A stretch of 64,000 nucleotides of DNA from Strobilurus pachycystidiatus (taxonomy: Eukaryota > Basidiomycota > Agaricomycetes > Agaricales > Physalacriaceae), in NCBI GenBank assembly GCA_019915135.1, contig JAHLMK010000004.1:1922001-1986000 (forward strand), read 5' to 3'. The number at the start of each line of letters is the position of its first letter. Positions within the stretch are counted from its first letter, which is position 1. The notes under the pieces are model-generated. The model ran no database searches. It had not been told where the DNA came from and saw only the letters and a program-made list of their open reading frames with translations. The translations under genes and the position numbers were made by a program. Below are positions 11,839 to 22,561 of the stretch, piece after piece.

Positions 11839-12057
11839 AGCTGGGAGAGATTGAGGAAGGTGATGAGTGTATGAGGAGAGGCGCGATCATCCCAAAGCAG
11901 TAATCGCTCTGCGTTGGCGCACTGCCCGATTGGGTGACTCAACGCTTAACTCTAGTTTCTGTGAGCATTATGAATTTCTTATACAGTAACCTCATTCTTA
12001 TTTGTCTTGATAATTAGTACATGATTTGCGCTTCTACTAGAGCTCATGCAATGGAGT

Positions 12058-13703
12058 CTAATAGCCTGTCCTACCAGACACGACGCCAAACGCTGGACCT
12101 CCCTTCCCAAACATCTTTCTCAAATCACCCGCCAACAACTCGGGAACCTCGTGTGCCGCAAAGTGACCACCCCTCTCATGGTGCTTCAGGAAGACCAGAT
12201 TCGCGGTCGTTTCGTACCACCTACATTTGTTGGCACCATGCTTTGAAACCATAGAGAGAAACTCACGTATGCGGACGCCCACTGATATCATTTGGGAACA
12301 ACGAAATGCCCGCAGGTATCGAGGGCTTGTTATATGGTGTTGATGATGACGCTTCACCACTCTGTACCACTTCGTAATAGATGCGCAGAGACGCGGCGGG
12401 TCCTGCGTCGCAGAAGTATATATCGAGATCCATGTCAAAACTGAGGCGGAGGAACCAATTAGCTGCACTGCGCAAACGGTGGTAACAAACTGAACGCACT
12501 CTCGTCATCGTCCCAGGGATAGTTATCTGTCCAAACGACTAGTTTCTCGTATATCCACGCAAGGAGGCCAACCGGGGAATCTGCCAGCGAGTAACCTATT
12601 CGCGCCAGCTTGAGCCACTGGCACAAAGCCGAGGAGTCACAAACTGAGCATACCCAACGTCTGCGGCTGAGTCGCCTGCTGGATGAAATATCCATTGCCA
12701 CGTGAATTGTACCAATCCCGCCGCTTCATGAGTGTCTTTTCCTCTTCGGAGTAGGGAGTCAAGAGGTGGCGGAGGTACAAAATGGGATGAGACCACAGCT
12801 TGGGTGGAAGACCCCTGCCAAGCGATATGTGATGCGCTACCCAGCAGAAGAAGCTTGAACTCACTGTGGGAGATTGGAGTGCCACGCCTTGGAGTGCTTG
12901 CCTCCGTAATCGTCCGCGATTTTACGCGTTATCTTGATGTAGTTGTGTTAGGTTGTTCAGAGAAAGTTCGCGCCACTTACAAGGTTTCCCCAGTCGCCCC
13001 CTGAGTTACTGCAGAGCATATATATTAGCTTTGATGCTAAGCAAGAACATAGCAAGGAGCCTACCATACTGATCATACCCAAGGGCAAGCATGAGCTTGT
13101 TACCGACCTACAGTGGAGATTCAGAAAGATTGACGTCTCAGTTCCAACTGATATATCGAAACAAACTCGCCTCAGCGTATTGCGCCATTCTGAACCCAGA
13201 TTTCGAGGGAGCCTGAGAGAATCCATATCCAGGAAGCCCAAGCGCAACGACGTGGAAGCTCGGGTGCTCTGGCGAAGCCTCGACAAGAAACGGAAGAATC
13301 TTGCGCACTTCAATGAAAGATCCTGGCCCTATGGATCCGGAACGCGTCAATCTCAGTCTTCATCGGTGAAAGTTGACATACAGCCGTGGACGAATAGCAA
13401 CGGAATGGCATCGACCACCTCGCTCTTCTTGTGCACGTAGTGGATATCGAGCGTGCCAAAGCCCTCCACGTCAATTGGGCGAGTGAACTGGGGCAACTCG
13501 GCGTTCAAGGCCTGCTCCTGTGCGCGCCAGTCAAATCCAGTCTTCCAACGCGTCACTAGTCTCTTGATATCCGCGAGCGGCGCGCCGTATTTGAAGCCCA
13601 CGTCTTCCAGCTCGTCCGGGAAGGTGGCGAGTTCAAGCTTCCGCGCGAGCAGAGTCAGTTGTTCGTCAGAGACGGAGATCTTGAATGGTTGCTCGTCTGG
13701 CAT
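12058..13703 (-). CDS. Epoxide hydrolase (EHN plus alpha/beta hydrolase)
   Basis: Soluble or microsomal-type epoxide hydrolase. The N-terminal EHN region comprises [20 protein letters not shown] and later [17 protein letters not shown]. The oxyanion motif VHGWPGSF is split by an intron between Gly and Trp. The nucleophile motif GGDWG lies near 12995-13005. The lid or C-terminal part contains [19 protein letters not shown]. The general-base His sits in the HERGGHFAA segment close to the C-terminus, and the protein ends GVVSGRTGY. All elements of the Asp-Asp/Glu-His machinery appear present, so the gene looks functional. Such enzymes detoxify or process aromatic and fatty epoxides; the physiological substrate is unknown. 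Several introns were inferred; exon edges in the middle are approximate. Confidence 0.85.
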
Positions 13704-13811
13704 GTTGGTGGTGCAGGCGTAGGTAAGGGCTGCATTCGAAGCTTTTATGTGAGAAACATGGAATTTGATGAGTAAGAAGCTGTAGGAAGTCGGCTTGCTA
13801 ATCCCGTAGAC

Positions 13812-14219
13812 TAGGGCTTGGTTTACAAATATTTTGAGTATTATAAACGGTTTGCAACTTTTTCAGCCAGATTTAGGGTTTATAAACCGGTTTTTAAACC
13901 CTCGGGTTTCTCGGCCAGTCTGCCGGAATTTTGGCATGTACTTCTCAAATTTTTGATCTGCCACGCTACCGATGCTTTCAACACCTTCCATCTACATCCT
14001 GGCTTACATTCTCATCTCTGGAGCATGAATCAACATTTTCCACATTCATGTGTGGCACAATGCCTCTTTTATGCATGTGGTCAGGGCATAAAGCACCTAA
14101 TATGGTTATGTAATATAAACAATGAAAACATGGGGTCCTGCCGCCGACCTGTTTCTAACGTTTATAAAGGGTCTGTTTATAAACCGGTTTGCAAACACCC
14201 TATTCTAAACCAAGCCCTA
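13812..14219. mobile_element. MITE-like non-autonomous DNA transposon, TA target site
   Basis: A 404-bp element (13814-14217) begins GGGCTTGGTTTA and ends TAAACCAAGCCC, perfect 12-bp terminal inverted repeats. It is flanked on both sides by TA (13812-13813, 14218-14219), the target duplication expected for Tc1/mariner-type insertion. Just inside each end is a related subterminal motif: TATAAACGGTTTGCAA near 13840 and TATAAACCGGTTTGCAAAC near 14177; further TAAACC/GGTTT copies lie near 13880. The interior is AT-rich with no transposase. It sits between the epoxide hydrolase start and the repeat-rich gene. The superfamily call rests only on the TA duplication. Confidence 0.78.
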
Positions 14220-14811
14220 CCGGCGTAGACACATGAGCTTTGACAGTAAACAGTGGATTCTTTGGTCATGCGTGCGTCAGGGCAAATCCACTGTGAGTCG
14301 GAGTGGTTCACATGTGAGTCGTTGGAGAGTGGCCTATGATCGAGGCACGCTGATTTCTGGGGGTTTCCGCGGTATGTACATCTGCAAGTACCATTGCTAG
14401 AGTAGTCAATATCTCCCTGAGGCGCGAATTGAGCATTGGCCTACCATGGGAGGCCCAATAATCCATGCTTCTGTAGTTACATATGCATCAGGGCCAGATG
14501 GTTCTTGAGGCATGGAAGAATTCACAACGCTTCGATTTCGAGATGGGAGTGTATGGAGCGTTGTACTTAGAGCAACAGTCGCGTGGATGAAACCTGCCGG
14601 CCGAATTGCACGTAGAAACCACTGCTCCTCCAGTTGAACAAACCATGAGACCCTAGACTTCAGCGGTGTAAGGCCAGTTTGAGATTAGATTTTTGTCCGC
14701 TTTCGATTATACAGCAGACGAAAGCTAGTATACAAAGACTACAGATATCCGTATTTTACAACATATAATCCATCCGTACATTCACTTCTCAGTATCGAAT
14801 TGTCCTTCAGA
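14220..14811. other. Intergenic, nothing seen
   Basis: About 590 bases with no supported gene; it probably includes the 3' untranslated region of the downstream minus-strand gene. Confidence 0.5.
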
Positions 14812-16459
14812 TTAGATAGCCTTGCCCTTCAACCTCTGCCCCTCCTGGATCTTCTCCTCATTGTGCGACATCTTCCCGGAGAGAACCTTCGCCTCGCCCT
14901 TCAATTTCTCCATGAAAGTCGACTTGCGACCAGTGGATCCTCCGCTGCCATTAGAGCTGTTACTCTTCCCACTGGCCTGCGTCGACAGGTCATTGTTGCC
15001 AATAGGCGTATTCGCATTCTTGGGCGAGTCAGGCTCGACAAACTTGGTGGAGTGACCAGAGTCGGCCACATTCGAAGAGGCTGACTGCGGAAGGCTGGGT
15101 GCGACTTTGTTGTCCTAGAGAAAGCAGAACAGTCAGCAACGTGCTAAAATTGAGGAAGGATAGCCAGTACGGCAGGGAGGGAAGAAGCGGATTCCTCGCG
15201 CACTTTCCCGCTCATATGGTACATACGCCCGTGAGGGTTCAAGGTCGGCGAGGGAACTCCAGAGCCTTGTTTGGGTGGATCACTCACAAGGTTAGTTTCC
15301 TTCCGCCCGTTGACCCTCTCGAAAGACTTGTTGCTGTCTGCGGATGTAAGAGCGGGGAGGCCAGTAGCCTCACGTTGTTCGACGGGCTTCATGGGTGTGG
15401 GAGGAGGAGTGAGGTCGGACTCAATAGCAGTGGTACTGTATGGAGCGCTGCCTGCTCCTGGGAGAGTGGTGATAGCGGCTGAAGGAGGAGTGGATGGCCG
15501 GACGGGAGTGAGCTGACCGGGGGTTTGTGCGTCACTTCCGGTCTCGGCTCGTGTGCTGAGTCCCGAGATGTCTGTCGCCTTGCGCGTGGGTGCGGAGGAA
15601 GGATTGGTAGCCGGGGTTAAGAACGCCGTCACATTCTGCGCGTCGCGTTCATCTGGGAGTGCGGCAACGTTGGTCTCGCTGGAGTTTCCTGGAAGCGAAC
15701 CTACGCCGCCACGGGAGGGTTCGACGACCTTGTCCTTGTTGCGTTCGTCTGGGAGTACGGCGACACCGGCCTCCTTGGCGTTTCCTGGAAGAGCCCCAGC
15801 GCCACCGCGAGAAAACTTTTCGTCCTCGAAGCGTTCTTCTGGAAGAATGGCAACGCCGGACTCGTTGGCGCTTCCTGGTAAAGAGCCTACGCCGCCAGTA
15901 GAGGCCACTGGGCTGTCTGACTTGGTTGAGCCGGCTAAAATAACGTCAGACAGATATGGCTAAGAAATGGTTTGAACGCACGGAAATAGGACGCGACTGA
16001 TTGCGGGATGTACTGCCTAGCAGTCTCGAGATAGCCGCCGACAACGGGCTTGGCAGTCTCGACCATGCCGCCGACAGACGACTGGGCAGTCTCGACCAAA
16101 CCGCCGACAGACGACTGGGTACTCTCGACCAAGCCGCCGACAGACGACTGGGTACTCTGGACTAAACCGCCGACTGACTGCAGAGAATTGGGATCCACAA
16201 CAGGATCGCGGCCGTAATCGCCTGGCATCCTGGGCCCCGGTGTGCTCACAGCAGGCTGCATCATCGGCCTGGGACTCGGAACCTCGTTGCGCAGCGCAGC
16301 GGTGGTATCAGGCTGCATGTTCGGCCTGGGACTCGGAACCTCATTGTGCAGCGCAGCAGCGATATTGTCGTCGCTGTGCAACGCCGCGGTGGTGTCGTGC
16401 GCCCACTCGGTGGCGGGGGTCGTCGGGAGGGCTTTCTCGTCTAGGAATGGCGCGGGCAT
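14812..16459 (-). CDS. Repeat-rich protein with VGGL 11-mer repeats
   Basis: Three exons. Exon 1 (from 16459) begins MPAPFLDEKALPTTP and has two copies of an ALHNEVPSPRP unit, then four to five tandem repeats of about 11 residues of the form SSVGGLVETAQ, followed by ARQYIPQSVASYF. Exon 2 carries three repeats of about 33 residues built on GGVGSLPGN and VAALPDER, then a Pro/Thr-rich linker. Exon 3 encodes a polar Ser-Gly stretch and the basic C-terminus STFMEKLKGEAKVLSGK, ending GQRLKGKAI. Amphipathic 11-mer repeats of this type occur in lipid-droplet and other membrane-surface proteins, so peripheral membrane binding is a reasonable guess. No family is recognised with certainty. A TATATAA box (reverse strand, near 16503) lies about 45 bases upstream. 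Confidence 0.72.
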
Positions 16460-16501
16460 GTTGTGTATGAGAAGTTAGACATCTCAGCCGTGTGCATTGG
16501 A

Positions 16502-16510
16502 GTTATATAC
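16502..16510 (-). promoter_or_regulatory. TATA-like box of the repeat-rich gene
   Basis: Reverse strand reads GTATATAAC about 45 bases before the ATG at 16459. The dihydrofolate synthase gene diverges from the same 200-bp gap. Confidence 0.4.
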
Positions 16511-16661
16511 GGCTGGCGAGGCGGAGCCATGACGGTGCATGGTGACGTTGGTGGATGACGCACCAGCACTGTCTCCTCATTCATTACGATCAACAGGTAG
16601 CGAATTCACTTGATTGTCTGCTGTGTTCCTGAAAGTGCCTTAGCTCTGGGATACTGCTGCA

Positions 16662-18062
16662 ATGTCCATCGACCTGACTCTTGACCGCATACGCGCTTTG
16701 TACGAGCATCTACCACCATTCACGCGTCCGACCATCCATGTCGCGGGGACGAATGGCAAAGGCAGCGTCTCCGCCTTCTTATCCTCCATCCTAAGCGCGT
16801 CTGGCTTGACTGTGGGACGGTTCAACAGTCCCCATCTACTGGCTGTCTATGACTCGATTGTCATCAACAACAAGAGTGTCGATCCAGAAACATACACGAC
16901 CGCCAAACAAGCCGTCGAATCTGCTTCAAAGAAACACAATCTCACAATCAGCGGCTTTGAGGTTCTGACTCTGACCGCACTCATGGTGTTCGAACGAGCG
17001 CAGGTGGATTTCGTGATCATGGAGGTGGGCATGGGAGGTCGCTTGGATGCGACGAATGTGATACCCAGCTCCTGCATCGCGGCATCCGTCTTGACTGCCG
17101 TTGATCTGGACCATCAGGCCTTTTTGGGAGACACGGTCGCGGAGATCGCGAAAGAAAAAGCATCTATTGCGCGTCCAGGGAAACCGTTTGTCCTGGGACA
17201 TCAGACGCACCTGGAGGTCGCTGATGTGGTCAACTCATTGGTGGAGGCTGTTGGTGGAGACGTCAGGCTTGCGCTTCACGTCGTTCCTCGTACTTGGGAT
17301 GAATCTGTTGACGGTCCTGCGCGTCCACCATTCTCGCTATCCCCGCCCTGGCAAGCCCCTCCGCCTCTTCCTGTCCAATGTTCCATACCATCGCTCCCCA
17401 AACTCATCCTTACCCGCACCTTCCTACGTGGAGACCACCAACTACAAAACCTAGGAGCCGCCCTCGGTGCGATTGATGCCCTGCTGTCCCACCCGTCGTC
17501 TGCTGAGCTTGGTCTACGGCAACGTTTGACCAAAGACGCCATAGAGGCCGGGATAGAAAACACTCAGTGGCCAGGACGCCTATCGTTCCACTCAGTGCCG
17601 GTGGGAAAGCGGGAACTCCCAGTCCTAGTCGACGGAGCGCACAATCCCGCATCTTCCTTGACCTTGGCGAGGTATATCTCGGATCTCGTGGCTTCAATCG
17701 ATTCTCCAAGACGCATATCCCTCACATTCATCCTCGCACTGTCGAATTCCCCTCCAAAGAAGCCAATCGATACTTTGTCACCGCTCTTTCCGCTGAAGGT
17801 GCCGTCCAATGTGGAGGTAGACGTATTTACGATGCGGTTTTCGCTTCCAGAGGGTATGCCGTGGATTAGATGCGAGGACCCCTCGGTGTTGCGGGATGCC
17901 ATACAGAGTCTTGCGCCCGGTACGAAGGTGGAGGTTGCAGGTGAAAAGAGTTTGAAATGCGTTTTGGAGGATGCGGCTGGGCAGGATGACAAGCTGGTCA
18001 TTCTCGCCGGCAGTCTCTATCTAGTAGCTGATTTCTATCGTCTTTTGAACAACGGCATGTAA
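16662..18062 (+). CDS. FOL3: Dihydrofolate synthase
   Basis: Adds glutamate to dihydropteroate to form dihydrofolate; Mur ligase/folylpolyglutamate synthase superfamily. Single exon, 466 residues, close to yeast Fol3. Starts MSIDLTLDRIRALYEHL. The P-loop HVAGTNGKGSVSAF is at about residues 26-39. Then come the folate loop GRFNSPHL, the segment EVGMGGRLDATNV, VDLDHQAFLGDTVAEIAKEK (metal-ligand His region), and the C-terminal domain motif LVDGAHNPAS. All catalytic elements are present. The single exon is notable beside intron-rich neighbours. The short length and lack of a mitochondrial leader favour Fol3 over the longer folylpolyglutamate synthase Met7. It diverges from the repeat-rich gene. 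Confidence 0.9.
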   Translation: MSIDLTLDRIRALYEHLPPFTRPTIHVAGTNGKGSVSAFLSSILSASGLTVGRFNSPHLLAVYDSIVINNKSVDPETYTTAKQAVESASKKHNLTISGFEVLTLTALMVFERAQVDFVIMEVGMGGRLDATNVIPSSCIAASVLTAVDLDHQAFLGDTVAEIAKEKASIARPGKPFVLGHQTHLEVADVVNSLVEAVGGDVRLALHVVPRTWDESVDGPARPPFSLSPPWQAPPPLPVQCSIPSLPKLILTRTFLRGDHQLQNLGAALGAIDALLSHPSSAELGLRQRLTKDAIEAGIENTQWPGRLSFHSVPVGKRELPVLVDGAHNPASSLTLARYISDLVASIDSPRRISLTFILALSNSPPKKPIDTLSPLFPLKVPSNVEVDVFTMRFSLPEGMPWIRCEDPSVLRDAIQSLAPGTKVEVAGEKSLKCVLEDAAGQDDKLVILAGSLYLVADFYRLLNNGM

Positions 18063-18204
18063 ATAAGACGACGTTTAGAGCTAATTCACTGTGGAGGATG
18101 ATGCGTGCCGGGAATAGGGTCAATTGATTACCTTTTTGGGCGATAAGCGACTTGACTGTGTACCGTCGCCTGCAGGCTGCTCTTGGTGCCGCCTTCCGCT
18201 CTCC

Positions 18205-21200
18205 ATGATGAGCACCTCCAGTGCAAGATTGTCGCACACTGAAATCGTGTCAGGCTTGAAAAGCCCTCCTCCTCCTTTTCAGAACAGAGACGCGTCGACA
18301 GTTCCCAAGTGCGTCGTTCAAGATTGTGTCACTCAGGCTGATCCCTCATATACATCGCAGACGACAATGGGGCAATGCCCCGTCTGTGATAAATGTCCCG
18401 AAGGACAAGACATACCGCGCGTCGGGAATGCAGGTGTGTCTGGTCATCTGAAGCATGGCTATCACCCTCACGACTTCGCCAAGGCTGGCCATAGCCCGTT
18501 TAACTCAAACGCCACGCGAGATACGCTCACAGGCAACAGGAACTCGAGGAGCCATCTGGCATCAAGCAACGGCGTAGTGCGCACCCTAGCTCCTACCGCT
18601 CCTGTAGGAAAGGCCGTGCAGAATCCAACGCCACCGTTGAAGAGGAGGAAGCTAGCTGACACGCCCAAAGAGCCTCCCACCCAACCTAGTGCGTGATTGT
18701 TTGATTCCAAGATTGTCCACTCCTTACGCTTGACTGTCAGGATATGCTCAGACCCACATTGAGATATCCGACGACGACGACGATGAAGACCTCGGACAGC
18801 GAGTAGAGCGACCAGGCTCAACAAAGCTGCTTCCACAAGCTGCATATTCGAAGGGCTCACAAAGCAGTTTCGATCCCATCATGCTCAAGGAAGCCTCACA
18901 ACAATCCTCGCAACGGTACGACGCAACTCGCGCGGCACCTCAATATACTTTGCCAGCGGCCCATCCCGGTGATTCCACGAAGTGGGTTGCAAAGACGTTT
19001 GGGAAGAATCGCAATCCATCGAGCGATCCCATAGAGACGTACTCTGACTCTGACTTGGAGGTGGACGATCAACCGGTGACTGCTAAAGCCCTCAACAATC
19101 GAGCCAGCACTTCCAAAGTCTCGGCGATCAGAAAGAACTTTGAGCCTCTTCCTCCTCCCCCTCTGCCTCCTCCTCCTCCTCCGAGGCTAGATCTCGCAAA
19201 TATCAGTTTCAAAGGTGCAGCCAACAAGACGAAGAAGGGCAACATGAAAGCGAAGGTATATATGCCCCACATTCGGCTTGTCGTTGTTACTTATCCGAGC
19301 CACAGAATCCTCAGAATCAACGGCAAGCTCCTTCTCGCGATGCCGCGACCGTCTCGCTGGTCCAGACAGCTCGACAGAAAGCTAACGGTAAAGGGAAGGC
19401 ATCTGACCCATTCGTCAAAATACCTCTCAGAAAGGTCTACCTCTCGGGCATCGATCTCGAGGAGTGTATGCTTTTCTTCCACCCACGAGATAGGTCGATC
19501 CGGATTGACCACAATTCTCCCCTCGCGGATTCATTCAAATGGAGGTTGGATGACTTTCGAAAGTTTGAGGTACGTATCAGTCTCTGTTCACTGTACTGAG
19601 ATCTTCATGTTTTCCAGTACTCGAAGGAACCGGAGAAGACCGAGGGAACAGGGCTACCCGTTATTATCATGAGTAGGCTATCCCCAAGCATACATCCTCT
19701 CATTCTCACTATACATAGCTTTCAAGGATGGCGGTGAATTGTGCATGAAAATCAACGCCAGGGACAACAGGCTCACATCGGACGACTGGGATGCTTTCCT
19801 CGCTAGAATGATAGCTGAATTCAAGGATGTCGAAGCGATTCGGTAAGCCGCTCCCGGTATGTTTTCAACCGTGAGATTGATTGAGACCTGCAGAAATTCG
19901 AAAGTCATGTGGCAGCGCGTACAATTGACCCGGCGCGCAGATCAGAATCCTGAGCTCACGCAGTCCGCCTCGACCAGTTCGAGTTCGATCAGAACCGTCA
20001 AGAAACCCGATATGGCGAAACTGAGGCAATCGAATGCTGAAGACCATGAAGAGGAGGACCCAGCATTCAGAGAGACCATTGCAGATTATACGTATAAGCA
20101 GTCGTCGTAAGCTCTTTCTAGTCGCCTTGCACCGGTTGGTTACTCACTCTAGACAGAAGGAAGAGGGACTGGGGTTCGAGTGCACCGACTCCGTGAGTAT
20201 AGGTCATGGTACACTCAGAATCTCTCTAACGGCTTGTAGTATCTCTGATCCGCAGCAGCGACGACGATCGGGACGGCAAGCACAAGCTGAGCACGACAAA
20301 GCCGCCGAGAAGGCTCTGGCGAAGCCGCCTCTTGAGAAAGCGGATGAAGTGTAGGGTGTCAGTTGTTCACTCGCAAAGACCACCCTTTGACTTGTCCTTG
20401 TAGCGTGCTTGTATATCCATGGGGAACGCCGGGTGCTGTCAACTTGAATCGAGGAGATATCGCGCGATTGGGCCCATCCGAATTCTTGAACGACAATTTG
20501 ATAGAATTCGGTCTGAAGTATGTGTCTTGCCCTCTTTCTGACTACTGGGATACTTGCTGATGCATTCTAGATTATGGCTTACAAGGCTTGAGAGGGATAA
20601 CCCAGAATTGTTCAAGAGCGTTTATGTGTTCAGTTCTTTCTTCTACGGCAAATTGAAGACCAAGAAGTGAGCCTTTGTACCCCTTCTTCCTAGCACGGCG
20701 GCTTACAATTTAGCAGAGGGGAAGAAGATAGTGGCTATCAGCAGGTTCGCAGATGGACGTCCAAGGTCGATATTTTCAGCAAGAAATATTTGATCGTGCC
20801 CATCAACGAAAAGTATGCATATTTTCCTATGTTAACCCATGGACGGTCTCGGATTAAATCTCGTCCCACAGCTACCACTGGTATCTGGCAATAATATGCA
20901 ATCCGCACCACGTTTTAGAGCCCCCTCCCGAGATAACCTCGCCCTCGCAGAGAACTCGACAACGTCTAGCAGTGGCTGCACCGGTAGAGGAACCTTCCGT
21001 GGACCCCTCAGAATCTGTGGAGGAAGCATCCATGGACCCACGAGAGGTAGATGTGGAGGAGAGACCCCTTTCGCCACCACCTGCATACGAGACATCGTCT
21101 GACTCTCTGGAAGTCGAGAATATCTGCCGGCTGTCTCAAGATATGGATCTGCACGACAATTCGAGACCGTCTACGCCGTCACGGAGGACCCCTCCTCCCG

Positions 21201-22406
21201 TTGATGCATCGTCGCCTCTGACTCCTCTGAAAGATGAGGAGCAGGAGGTGGAGGATGAGGATCTGCATATGGCCGGTGTCGAAGAAGTGCCTGGTGAAGA
21301 GGACGTAGAGATGCTGGATATGACCTCGCGGAGCACCACACTCACCCCACCGCCCGAAATGGCACCTCAACGCGAACTCTCGCCAACCGTGTCTGACGCT
21401 CCGCCGAGACGTCGTACTCACCAGCGCCCGTCCAGGGTGGAAGATAGTGACGATGAGTTGGCGTTCAATCTCGGGACGGGAACGTCGTCCTCTGAGGACG
21501 CGTCGACTTCGGGAGCGAAGGCGATTCCTCCCGGTAGATTCTATGCTAGCACTTCAAAGAGGAAGCTCGATGAGCGCGATTCGGATGTCGAGGTTTGTGG
21601 GGACGTTCAGCCAGCGACGACGTCGCCCAAGATGAGGAAGTATGGTGGACGGAATGCGAAGGGCAAGGCTGTTGAGAAGGGTCCGGTTGTGGTGAAGGAG
21701 CCTCCGAAGGATGTGTTCGTACCTTCGTCTTCCTCCAAGTTGTTCGTGAAGTTGATTCCTCACTGCTAGGACTATGATCTTTACTGTCGACTCCCTTGGG
21801 AACAAGCACATCAAGGTCACCCAGATCTTGGCGACTTATCTAGCCATGGAAGCTGCAGACAAACGACAAATAACCAAGACCACCAAAGCAATGGGGAAAT
21901 GGGGCTCGAACGTGAGTGAGATTGGTTGAGCTCGGCAGGGCATATTCAACACTGTTTCCAGGTACCTGTGCAGCCCAACTTCTGCGATTGCGGACTCTAT
22001 TTGATCCATTTCGTCGAAACTTTCATGTCGGATCCGGAATGCTATTATACCATCCTCCATGCCGTATGTGTTGTTGTGTAGCCTTGAAAACGCTAGCTAA
22101 TTGATGATCTGTCAGAAAAACGAACCTCACGCACGACGGCAGGAGCTGTGGAAGGTCGATACTATCGCTGGTGTGGACGGGCAACCTGGGATGCGCGACC
22201 GCTTGATCAAGGAGGCCAAGGACCTGTCCACTGGGTGGCTTGCATGGAAGGAGCAGAAGGCGGCGGAGGACAAGGACAAGGTGAAGGACGACGCGACTAT
22301 CGTCGACTCCTCTGATAGTGAGGTCGACATCGTCGAGACAGTCGTGGCGCCAGCAACTACCCAGAAAGGGAAAGGTCGGGGAGGGAAGGGGAAGGCCAAG
22401 TCATGA
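18205..22406 (+). CDS. Ulp2/SENP6-type SUMO protease with split catalytic domain
   Basis: Cysteine protease of the C48 family that removes or trims SUMO chains in the nucleus. The N-terminal half is polar and disordered. It includes a SUMO-interacting-motif candidate THIEISDDDDDEDL and a polyproline run, followed by a folded segment with LSGIDLEECMLFFHPRDRSI. The catalytic domain starts VYPWGTPGAVNLNRGDI, then FLNDNLIEFGLKLW. The His is in NYHWYLAIICNP (about 20876), the Asp in FTVDSLGNKH (about 21790), and Gln/Cys in VQPNFCDCGLYLIHF (about 21970). About 270 low-complexity acidic residues separate His from Asp, as in SENP6/7 and Ulp2, where the domain is interrupted. The C-terminal tail is acidic then basic. 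The donor before the Asp exon (GTTCGT) is weak but keeps phase. Confidence 0.86.
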
Positions 22407-22561
22407 TTTTTTATGCTCAGACTTTTCTTCACTGCATGCTTCCTGCTTGCATGCACGCATTTTCTTTATCTTTATCGTCGCATTTTCCCATCTCTCACGC
22501 ACTGTTCAGTTACTCATCCAATACAGTATAATTATAGTCACTGCAGACATAATGTACTCTA

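Noticed and set aside
15553..15963. 136-residue plus-strand frame
   Set aside because: Mirror of the tandem repeats of the minus-strand repeat-rich gene; no independent evidence.
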